DNA of 64,000 nucleotides, taken from Acanthopleura granulata. Lineage: Eukaryota; Mollusca; Polyplacophora; Chitonida; Chitonidae. The position numbers were made by a program, and so were the translations under genes. Location: positions 10,991,491 to 11,055,490 of the forward strand of contig JABBOT010000011.1 in assembly GCA_016165875.1 (NCBI GenBank). The letters run 5' to 3'. Below, piece after piece: positions 55,231-64,000 of the stretch (its first letter is position 1; every line of letters starts with the position of its first letter). The notes below the pieces were generated by a model. That model searched no databases. It was not told the DNA's origin and saw only the letters and a list, made by a program, of their open reading frames with translations.

Positions 55231-56030
55231 TGACTGTATGGATATCGAGGAGGTTCTGCTGCAGCTAACATGCAGGCTAGCATTGATTTGGTAAGTGACA
55301 TTTAAAAAGTTTAAGACCTGCGCTCTACGCTTCTAGATCTGAGAGATCTGATATATCTAAATAATGCGACTTACCCACAACTGTAGAACTGGTAAAATTG
55401 TTCACGGTTTCACCACACGGGTAATACATTTTTGACGAACTGACTTGTACATGTATTTTGACTATGAGTGGAGGTAACGCAGAAAACGGTCATCAAATTC
55501 TTAACTTCCTCGTCTGTCTCCGGGAAATATATGCTTTGTAATTACCGATCACTTGAAATCACATCACGCAGGATTGAAACCGGTTTGTACAGGAAGAATA
55601 AAGCCAGTAATTAGTGTAGTATTGTTTATTGTAGATTATTAGCACATCTATTTTAGTGTTTTATAGATAACAAGCTGAACTGTTTTGAAGAATAATGCCG
55701 AATTAATATAGGTACCTCTGCCCTAGAAAGAGGCTGCTAATACATGGAGCGAGGGGTATATAAACTCTGGGGTACGGACATATTCACCCCCTGGACAATC
55801 GCCCCTCCCCCGTCACTCCCCCACTGGACAATTTCCCTCCCTGGACAATTCCCCCCTCCCGACAATTTCCCCATCTATATACAAGGATGGTGTATAAGTG
55901 CTCACATAGTCTTATTCACAACACGTTCGGTAATTAAGATCATAATTCTGAAGACGGTCTAAGCCGCAGGGAAGAGAATACATAAATCTCTGCAAGCCGA
56001 ATGCGGCCATGTTGTGTCTCCCGTTTTGGC
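55231..56030. other. Intergenic between divergent genes
   Basis: C-rich interval at 55785-55880 with repeated tggacaat(t)(t)cccc words (about five). No exon recognised. Confidence 0.45.
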
Positions 56031-56039
56031 CCCAAACCA

Positions 56040-56600
56040 TTGACAGCGACATTTGAACGACACTGTGAGATTTAGTCGAGATTAGGGCGCCAACGCGACA
56101 TTCTGACCAGATTATAACGAAACTCCAACGATACTCAGTCGAGAATGCCGTGCAAATCTCGCTCTCTCGTATCAATCTCGTGTTGTCGACTGAATCTCGC
56201 TTCCTCGTTCAATTCTCGCGTCCTCGTTCAATTCTCGACCAAATCTCGAACTAATCTCGCGATGTGCAATGAGTATCGACTTTATCTCGTCAAAATGTTG
56301 CCTGTTTTCTTAATTTCGTCTGAATGTTGCGGTCTCTGAAAAATGAGTAACATTGTGGTCAAACTTAATTAATCAAGAAGGGCGACATTTGGTCGACAAC
56401 GTGATATTTGGACGAGATTGGTCGACAACGCGACATTCTGGCGACAACGCGAGATTCAGACGACATTCAGTCGACAACGCGCACACTTCATTTCCAAATG
56501 TCGCTCTGTCGTTTGAATGGCGTTCGAATCTCCACTAAATCTCACGTTGCCGCCAGAATCTCGCCCTGTCGACCAAGTTTCGCCTTCCGGTAAACTCTCT
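56040..56600. repeat. CpG-rich TCGAC/CGAGATT repeat block with inverted organisation
   Basis: The right half has direct words gtcgacaacgcgacattc and cgacaacgcgagattcag. The left half has the reverse forms (gttgtcgactgaatctcgc, caattctcgcgtcctcg). Ends tgtgagatttagtcgagatt (56064) and the reverse complement of the 56530 region also pair. About 20-22-bp degenerate units in both orientations. Confidence 0.75.
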
Positions 56601-57025
56601 CTGATGCATTGTGGGATGTAATGATATGGCTGTTGCGAAGGATGCGGTGCCGGTGTCCTGATCTCTGTTTACTCTTGGTATGTTAATTAGTCCTATGTCA
56701 TGTCACTTCTCTGCAATGACGAAACATGTACACACACTAATGTATCCGATTCCGTATATCTTCGACTTTCAATGCTCATTTGATGTATAAAGCCATTAGT
56801 GCTGACTACCCGATTAGCCTCAGGTGTGATGTGGCATCACTGTGGGCCCAGTTTTCGCCATGTACAAATTTCTGAAGTGCATACATTACACGGGTAAAAC
56901 ATTTCTAGGCATTGGCCTTGCGCGTATATGTAGTTAATGTGGAAGTGCAGATACTGTATGGCTGCCATGTGTATCATGGATAAGTGATTGGTATTGATTT
57001 TATCATATACTTCTTTCTTCCTCAG

Positions 57026-57103
57026 TTACACCTATGCCAAATGAAAGACGTACTAATTTCACTGCACTTACAACATCTTAATGAAAATTTTGCATCAGAA
57101 GAG
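57026..57103 (+). CDS. SAM-gene exon A
   Basis: Acceptor tctttcttcctcag, donor GAG|GTTGGT. 26 codons, SAM helices 1-2, phase 0 out. Confidence 0.68.
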
Positions 57104-60077
57104 GTTGGTGGCTGTTCAGATTAAAATTAATACTGAGTGACTCTTTACTAACAATTTTCACCATGAAACCTCACACTTCTGCATAACGTAGTGTTGACAG
57201 TTCTGATAGAAATGGGCAAACGTCATTACTTTGGATACTGTTTGTGTTTTGTTTCTAATTTGGCAGTATATTAAGTTCAGTGACCCTTATATACTTAGTG
57301 AGATAAATGTCAATAACTTTCAATAACTGTTTAAAGTCACCAAAAAAAGTGGTGTGTCGTAAACACCCAAATTAGTATTTTCCTTCTTCTCAGGCAACAA
57401 TATTTTGTATTTGTATTATTATTGTGAAAGAATATGTGAAAATCAAACAGAAAACATGGTTGCAAGTATATTTTTGTATTAAGTGAAAGATGGTGTCTTA
57501 CTCCTCTGTCACTTGTCAGGATGGTCCATCTGAGGTTTTATTGCTTACAGACGAGGAGTTTGTGTCGTTGAGTGTGTCCTCAATAGGGAAAAGAGCAAAG
57601 CTGAGAAAGCCTGTTGCCGAGTTACGGAGTTCCGTTACGGAAGGTACACGTTCTACTGAGTTATTTAGGATATATTTCAACTGATTTTACCCAGAATTTG
57701 AGAACTGCATGTGGTACTTTGTGTGGTATAGTGTGTGTATAAATGACAGCTCTATCATTCCCTCAAGGACACTGAACTTCCTCTTTTCATATACTTGACT
57801 TGATATCGCCGTTTTGCCTGTCCGTGACTGGCATGTCCGGGCTGTACTGGGAAGTAACTCCATTTGTTTTGTGTGTGTAGTTTCAGTTTTTCTCACATAC
57901 ATAGGTACAGATATGGTGTACAGATACACCCCAAAACATGTTGCCAAATTTGTCAATTTCGCCAGTGGCCTTATTAGTCACATTGCCAATCTACTATTGT
58001 TTTCCATGTGCATGGGCTTTAATTTTATTTATTTATTTGATTGGTGTTTTACGTTATACTCAAAAATATCTCACTTATGCTATGGCGGCCAGTACTATGG
58101 TGGGAGGAAACCGGGCAGAGCCCGGGGGAAAAAGCACAACCATCAGCATCAGAGGAAGCCAGTATTACCTGAACTAGATCTCACAGCGACCACATTGGTG
58201 AGATGCTCCTGGGTCATTGTGCTGCGCTAGCAAGCTAACCACTTCTGCTACGGAGGTCCCGAGATCTAAGGTTCAGTGAAACAGTTGTAGTGCCTGACAT
58301 TTGTTCATTTCCACAGTTACCTTGGTAGAATCCAGATTGCAGTGTCCGTGTTTAATGACATGCTGTATAATAGAGGATTTTAATCCACACTACAACTCCT
58401 GTCTCCAACCATATAGCATCTCCAGTTATAATTTTTGGTGGAGATATAAACACAGAGTTGCCAATATGTTCATATGCCGTACATTTGTTCATTACCATGG
58501 TAGCCGGATTGCCAGTTTCCTCATAACCTTGATATGGATATGAATTTGTGTCCCAGCTATAGTGCTGATTAGTTTGCATGTGCAGCTTTAATTTTTGGGT
58601 GATTTTTTTATGTACGGAAGATCTGAGATCCAACTGGGGTTGTTTGATCTTAGAGAGTTAAATGGCTTTACTCCTGTAAGGCTTGGCTAGCTCTCATACG
58701 TCAACCCAACTTGAACATCTGAATCCTGAAGGGAGGGGACTATGTCTTTATGTAAAACGTACATATGATGGTTGCTTTAGTTGCCCCAGTTCACCCATGA
58801 TGTCACTTCTGATGAACCCTGACTGCTGACCGAAAGAATGAAGAAGTATAAAACACTACAACACTACATGTAGTTCTTCTCTTGAGCAAGAAATGGTGGG
58901 CATTCCCAGTTAAGGTATTCAGTCGAAGAGGATGACTAGCCAGGAGGATACTAGTTGGTTGGAGAAAGTTATCAGAGGGAGTTCTCACTCCGGTGAATAC
59001 GAGCAAGGAAAGAGGATTGCTGTGTTCAAGACTGCGAGCCTGTCTGATCTAAAGAAAGAAATATTAAATGTGTTCTTCTCAGGAGGAAATTCAAGACTAC
59101 AAGGCTTAGTAACTCAAGACCTAGAGACAGCTCACCACGTTTGCTGGTGGAAGTCTGCCAGAAGTTTTGGAGAGTGACCAGCCGTTCACCCTGGAGTCAT
59201 ATAATCCACAGTTGAGAAAGAATCCGGACCGGATATACCTTCAGACTTCCCCATTTGAATCTCGCAAAACAGCAAGTGCCGTAGAATCCGAACCATCTAT
59301 TCCATCACCAGCCTTGCCAGAGCCAAGCTCCACACGTGATCGTGGTCGTCTTCATCTTAATAGAGAGCCAGGAAGGTGAATCCAATCAATCCTGTACGTG
59401 TACAGCTTAAATCATACTAGTTGTCATCAGTGATTGTTCATGACATAGTGAATCAGTTTCCTGCTGAAACATGCTGGTGTACTTCAAGCACTTCCGTTTC
59501 TTCCAACTGAATCTTGTCGTTTTATATGAATGGAAAATTTCAGATTATGCCTTTAAATGGACATATAAATAATAAAAATAAATAAGAAAACAAAAGGAGT
59601 ATAGTTTGAGTTGTACTGAGGTGATTGTTATGCAGTCTGAAAATATGTATGCATGTGTATCTCTGTTGCTGAGGAGAGGCGAAGTTCTGAAATTCTGAAG
59701 TGGTGCTGTCTTGTATAGTAACATTTTCTCAACACTTTGACCTCTTCAGGAAAGATTTCCGGAAGAGTATCTTCCTGCATGTGTAGTATTGTAATGTACT
59801 GAATTGGACTACTAATGCTTTTAGGCAACCCATAGTTACATGTATTTCAGTATGCCAGATATGGTCTGGGTACTGGTATTCTGTATTTCCTATGAGGTTA
59901 ATATGAATCGGATGTGATTATCATCCTGTGGAATATTCTGCATTTAAAAATATAAGCAGACATGTCAGAATCTACTGATACTCCACAGAAGCATCTTGAA
60001 AATAAACATTTTTGTTACAGACCAACATTTTCGGAAGACACAGCTTCGGGCCATTCATCAGCAAACCAGGATGAAGG
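57026..60077 (+). CDS. SAM-domain protein (partial model, four exons)
   Basis: Exons 57026-57103, 57520-57643, 59162-59375 and 60021-60077 join in phase. The first two form a SAM domain: MKDVLISLHLQHLNENFASEE, then LLLLT-type LLLTDEEFVSLSV and SSIGKRAKLRKPVAEL. SAM domains are small helical bundles that mediate protein self-association or RNA binding. The rest is a Ser/Pro/Glu-rich disordered stretch (PSIPSPALPEPSS). An in-frame ATG at 57041 could start translation, but an upstream exon is also possible. The 3' part is unresolved and probably continues. Divergent to the PTP gene, ~1.9 kb apart. I cannot name the family. Confidence 0.7.
57520..57643 (+). CDS. SAM-gene exon B
   Basis: Acceptor gtcacttgtcag, donor GAAG|GTACAC. 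41 codons plus 1 nt; DEEFVSL and IGKRAKL are SAM helices 3-5. Confidence 0.78.
58025..58262 (-). mobile_element. SINE family A, full length, reversed
   Basis: ttatttatttatttgattgg, ggcggccagtactatggtgg, gaaaccgggcagagcccg, and a reversed head near 58200-58260 (gctaaccacttctgctacgg). Confidence 0.85.
59162..59375 (+). CDS. SAM-gene exon C, disordered region
   Basis: Acceptor gtggaagtctgccag, which is pyrimidine-poor, and donor GGAAG|GTGAAT. 70 codons with ESDQPFTLESYNPQLRKNP and Ser/Pro-rich sequence. The acceptor was chosen because phase 1 fits exon B; an upstream exon with a different border is possible. Confidence 0.55.
60021..60077 (+). CDS. SAM-gene exon D
   Basis: Acceptor atttttgttacag, donor GAAGG|GTTTGT. 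Encodes PTFSEDTASGHSSANQDE. Phase 2 in matches exon C. Confidence 0.55.
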
Positions 60078-60289
60078 GTTTGTACATTGGAATACAATAA
60101 TTAGCCATTGACTGATATTCTGAGATTATGTACAAGTCTGTGAAGCAGTGAATTTCAAGTATTTTTCATAAAGCCTGCAGAGCTTGTCCTGTCTAAAAAC
60201 CGATTTGACAGGTCTTGATCTACAGAATTTTTAACGGGAAAGACCACACAAAAATGAAGCTGTGGTAAGTGAAAAGAGCATTAAAGGCA

Positions 60290-60650
60290 TTTTAAAGATT
60301 TTTTTAGATTTTTAAATTTTTAGATTCTAAATGCGGTCAGATGTTTTGATTGTGTGGTAGGTTTTTTGGGCCATATTGATAATGTGATTTACCAGTGACG
60401 TCACGCTGCCTTTTCCATGGTTTAAAGCCAGAATTTAACGTTATATTAGCGCTTTCATACACAGGCAAAAATTACAGGAGTACTCTTCACAAGAACTTCA
60501 TTCAGAGCTGAACATAAAGGTGTACAAAAAGTTGTGTGACGTCACTGGAGAACCACATTATCAATATGGTCCATAAAACCCACCATACAATCAAAATATT
60601 TGGCTACATTTAATTTGGTGAAAAAAAAATCTAAAAAATTCAGTGAAGGT
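60290..60650. mobile_element. Foldback element, family F1 copy 2, long arms
   Basis: Left arm includes ttttgattgtgtggtaggtt, ccatattgataatgtg and ccagtgacgtcac. The right arm is its reverse (gtgacgtcactgg...ccacattatcaatatggtcc...accatacaatcaaaa), continuing outwards into A/T-rich arms. Each arm carries a TGACGTCA palindrome. Confidence 0.92.
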
Positions 60651-61385
60651 ATTTTCAGATACAGTTTTTCGTGGTATTTTCACTCACCATAACTTCATGT
60701 TTGTGTCGTTTTTCCCCTTGAAGTAAACAGTTAAAATATTTCCATGTCACATTGTTATATAATGATCTAGTCATAACCTCAATCACATCTAGTTAAGTCC
60801 ATTAATGTTTTGGCATCAAGGTACCAAATATGATGTGGCTTTTATGCAGAACTTCCATTTAAAATGTGTTTGCACTTTTGTCTACATATTGTTTCCCCAG
60901 ACTAGTGCTTCCATAGGTTACTGGAACAAATTCCTTTGATACTCAAGATGAAGGATATGTTGTAATTAAAGCAACAAATATTCCCTTCGTTCTAATTTTT
61001 AGGACAGATAATAGCACGGTGGAAAGCAAATAAACTACTTTTCTCTATTAATAGCAAAATATTAAATTTCAGGCAAAAATTAAGATATGGATAAGTTGCT
61101 CATTACATGGGCTAACCATGTGAGAATTGAGTAACTGTTTATTCCTATTATATGTGTATTGGATGAAGAGAGAAGTCCAGGTATCCTAAAAAATAAAAGA
61201 ATTTGGTTACATGTACATGATTATGTGTACATGTATCTGCATGAAGGCAAACTTTCTTCAGTATAAGTTGTGCTAGGGGTGCTCTACCCCCAGTCCTCTA
61301 CATGTGCAGAGAGTTTTTGCAGGAATTACACGGTTAATTTCTAATGTGTTTTGTTCATGTATCAGGTGAGCTTTCTGGTGCATTA

Positions 61386-61406
61386 TATATATATATATAT
61401 ATATAA
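61386..61406. repeat. (TA)n microsatellite
   Basis: About ten TA units. Confidence 0.9.
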
Positions 61407-62008
61407 AAACATATTATTCATAATTGCAAAAAAGCAGTGAAATACTGTGGTTGTAATGGTGCCCCCTTTATAGTATGTAAGAAGACTAGATGACACATAT
61501 GAGATGTTTTTTTTTAAGCAGATGAGGCATGAATTATTGGGAACATTTTCATGTTTCCTCGTCAAGTCCGTAAGAAGGAAATCGGTAAAAAATTATTCTG
61601 ACCTTCAGAATATTGTCCCCCCCCCCCCATGTCACCTTGAAATGTTGGGTTACATGTACACTCTTTTCCACTCTAACGTTAATTTGCCTAAATCATTCAG
61701 TCCCCCTCGTTTCACTTTATTCAGTCAACATTTCTCATGTCTTCAGTTCATGGCTTGTCAAGATTTTATGTCCTGAACTAATGAGCAAAATTCATGGATC
61801 TTTATGGTATATAATAATGTATGTAATATGGTAACACAAACCAAATAAGCAATAAATCTCATAATATCATTATCCTGTGGAAATGTCCTTACCTGTACAT
61901 CACAAAGAAGTGTGAAATAAACATAATCACTGAGTTTAGTTTGTTAACATGTAACCTACTTACACTGAAATAACATTTATAGCAATATGGAAACTTACCC
62001 CTTAGAGA

Positions 62009-62055
62009 CTTGCATCCCCATCAGACACTGCTCCAGGCAATTCATGAATAAACCA
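62009..62055 (+). pseudogene. Decayed copy of SAM-gene exon D
   Basis: cagacactgctccaggcaat tcatgaataaacc parallels gacacagcttcgggccattcatcagcaaacc of exon D, but has in-frame stops in the fitting phase. Confidence 0.4.
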
Positions 62056-62419
62056 TGCTGAATTCGAAAGGTAGCTGAATGCTGGAACTCCAGATGTGTA
62101 CTTCAGGAGATTTGATGACACCTATAGCATTTCATCAGTGGGTATACTAACAAGGCCATATGAGTATTAATTCTAATTTTCTGATGACATATGTGTATTT
62201 TTTTTCTAAATCTAAACATTCAGTCTGATGTTCTTGTTTTAGGAAAGATAAAGAAAGCTAACTTGGTACCACTGACAAGTTCAAAATCCTCTGAATATGT
62301 GTAGATTTAAACATGCTTATGAACATGGTGGATGACGTGATAATTGAAGGTTTGATCTGTTTGGTAGCTTTGTCAGGCGCGTAATGTTTACATTTGTGTT
62401 GGGTGTCATTTAATTTAAG

Positions 62420-62676
62420 GGGGGGGGGGCTCCGTGGCCAAGGGGGTTAGCGCGCCAGTGTGGCGCCGTGATCCCGTGCCTCTCACCGATGCGGTCGCTG
62501 TGAGTTCAAGTCCGGCTCGTGCTGGCTTCTTCTACGGCCGTACGTGGGAAGGTCCGCCAGCAGCCTGCGGATTGTCGTGCTTTTCCTCCTACCATAATGC
62601 TGGCCGCCGTCGTATAAGTGAAATATTCTTGAGTACGGCGTAAAACACCAATGAAATAAATAAATAAATAAGTATT
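62420..62676 (+). mobile_element. tRNA-derived SINE family A, best-preserved copy
   Basis: Head ctccgtggccaagggggtta (A box) and gctgtgagttcaagtccggc (B box), body ggaaggtccgccagcagcc, tail aaataaataaataaataag. Preceded by a G10 run. Confidence 0.92.
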
Positions 62677-62822
62677 TAATTTAGGAACGTACTTTACTTA
62701 GATTTTTGTCCGAAGTTTCGATAATATCATTATGCATGTGACTTTTGTGTCCTTTGTGAGAATAGGCAAAGACTGACCATGTTACCTGTTAATGTGAGCA
62801 CTGTCTGAATATCTGTTTTCAG

Positions 62823-62877
62823 GATGGCCATTCAGCAGAGCAACACATGAGGACAATTAGTCAAGAGCTTCATGAAG
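62823..62877 (+). CDS. Candidate further exon of the SAM gene
   Basis: Acceptor atctgttttcag, donor GAAG|GTAATG. Reads DGHSAEQHMRTISQELHE in phase 0, which does not directly fit exon D (phase 2), so an intermediate or alternative exon would be needed. Partly similar to exon D at DNA level (ggccattcagcagagcaaca). Confidence 0.35.
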
Positions 62878-63009
62878 GTAATGCTGGTGGATATTATGTT
62901 ATGGATGTTATTTCTAAAGCAAATTCCATTGAGCATGTCATCATTTTGATATATCACTAAACTATCCAAGGTGGTACAACACGTCACACAAATGTATGAA
63001 TTTCTCATG

Positions 63010-63208
63010 TTATTATTGACTCTGGGCTTTATACCCTGGGCACTCATGTCATTGTTGACTCTGGGCTTTATACCCTAGGCATTCATGTTATTGTTGACCC
63101 TGGGCTTTATACCCTGGGCACTCATGTCATTGTTGACTCTGGGCTTTACACCCTGGGCAGTCATGTTATTGTTGACTCTGGGCTTTATACCCTGGGCACT
63201 CAGCTTTC
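63010..63208. repeat. 39-bp tandem repeat, ~5 copies
   Basis: Unit like tcatgttattgttgactctg ggctttataccctgggcac, with few substitutions. Confidence 0.95.
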
Positions 63209-63416
63209 CTCCATGCAGAAGAATTCCTGAGTATGACATTAAGCTACAATCAAGTAAATAAAACAGGTTGTGGCTTCAGTGGATTTCCTATCTTACCTAT
63301 CAGTTTCTTTCTATATTTACAAAACAGGACTCATGGCCTTGACAGGCTCACTGTACACAGCAGAGGTCCATAAAGATATCGGGCCAGACACAACAATTGA
63401 TTTCCCATTTACTTAC

Positions 63417-63634
63417 AAGTAAACGTTTGGTCTTAAAAAAGCAAGCCCGAAACCCTCCGGGCCTCATAGTCCTTGTTCCCTGAGAAAACTTCAGTCGAAT
63501 TCCTGATAGGGCATGACCGATGAAATTTTTCGCAAATTTGACAAACAGCTGACAGGGGTCAATCCCACCCAGTGACAGATCAGTGAGCCCTGATTTATCA
63601 CTACTTTTGCCTTGTGTGCATCCGCCTCCATTTC
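63417..63634 (-). CDS. Candidate exon of an unassigned minus-strand gene
   Basis: Strong acceptor tgtgtttttcag and donor CTT|GTAAGT bound 72 codons open throughout. Residues include GGGCTQGKSSDKSGLTD, LSGIRLKFSQGT and RPGGFRACFF. The last part faintly recalls the end of a CUB domain (LxLxFxSDxxxxxxGFxA), which I would not rely on. It could belong to a gene entering from the right or be a distal 5' exon of the PTP gene. Confidence 0.4.
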
Positions 63635-63856
63635 CTGAAAAACACACAATTTTATACCTGGAATGAAACTTTGAAACCTGTCCTACAAAATGATACCACC
63701 CATCAAGCAGAAAAAATGTGACTGTGCCTTTGACAGAACATTTATCTTTGACAGAAATAGTGAAAAAAACACTGATGCAATCAAAATTATGAAACGTTTG
63801 GTTGGTAAATTAAATATCCCTATCCCAAAGTTTTATTGGTAACCTGGATGCTTTTG

Positions 63857-63900
63857 GTGTGGTGTCTTTAATGTTAATGTGGTGTCTTTAATGTTAATGT
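63857..63900. repeat. 22-bp direct duplication
   Basis: Two perfect copies of tggtgtctttaatgttaatg (plus flanking tg). Confidence 0.95.
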
Positions 63901-64000
63901 TTACTTTGAGATGTCAGTTATAAACAACATACATGAATATTAATTTTTTGTTACATGTACCTGTAATTGGCTCAGCTCATGGCAATACTTTTTTTCGGTC

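Larger units (their letters stand above)
60660..62410. other. Intron or intergenic, mostly nothing recognised
   Basis: Apart from the (TA)n run, a C13 run near 61617 and an exon-D-like relic at 62009-62055, I see no gene or repeat. Confidence 0.4.

Noticed and set aside
59083..59175. Strong-looking acceptor tgtgttcttctcag at 59082
   Set aside because: In the phase required by exon B it reads into a stop at 59175-59177 without a clear donor, so the weaker acceptor at 59161 was preferred.
58932..59177. 81-codon frame (MTSQEDTSWLEKVIRG...)
   Set aside because: Its frame does not continue into the supported SAM-gene exon and overlaps it in another frame; possible but weaker than the phase-consistent model.
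62430..62510. Possible tRNA gene
   Set aside because: A and B boxes are those of a SINE head; body and A-rich tail follow, and no full cloverleaf was seen.
63010..63208. CRISPR-like array
   Set aside because: Direct tandem units without unique spacers in a eukaryotic genome; simple minisatellite.

Overview
This is an animal nuclear window. Genes are split by GT-AG introns, tRNA-derived SINEs are dense, and there is one decayed non-LTR retrotransposon plus several foldback elements and minisatellites. The SINE tails (ending in a 'gtacggcgtaaaacaccaa'-like core plus aaataaat repeats) and the LINE type resemble those I remember from brachiopod and mollusc genomes. A lophotrochozoan source is my inference. 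Everything was read by eye: exon borders were checked by codon phase and family conservation, not by alignment or RNA.

Left part (1-17.4 kb, + strand): the 3' half of an unconventional myosin VII gene, open at the left edge. Nineteen exons join in phase into 823 codons covering the end of FERM1, an SH3-like segment, MyTH4 and FERM2, with a stop at 16957-16959. Introns carry SINEs, including one nested in a foldback element with a perfect 13-bp target duplication. The end of the SH3 exon and its splice donor are tandemly repeated.

17-26.6 kb is mostly non-coding: a 45-bp minisatellite, a degenerate ~25-bp array, SINEs and a purine/pyrimidine-alternating tract. It holds one intronless class A GPCR (23262-24245, +) with a rhodopsin fold but without most canonical class A activation motifs.

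26.6-55.2 kb (- strand): a receptor-type protein tyrosine phosphatase with two PTP domains. Nineteen exons are mutually in phase and give 681 residues with almost no ectodomain, one transmembrane helix, an intact D1 (WPD, HCSAGVGRSG) and a degenerate D2. Its ~9.9-kb juxtamembrane intron contains a decayed I/Nimb-like LINE in the same orientation. Other introns hold an 81-bp VNTR, a MITE, a foldback element and a ~1.4-kb minisatellite that begins at the splice donor of the transmembrane exon.

55.2-64 kb: a CpG-rich, inverted, TCGAC-rich repeat block lies between the PTP gene and a divergently transcribed + strand gene with a SAM domain (exons at 57026, 57520, 59162 and 60021 join in phase). 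A lone minus-strand exon candidate with strong splice sites lies at 63417-63634.

Most notable pattern: two unrelated genes on opposite strands each have a minisatellite whose repeat unit contains an authentic 5' splice site.
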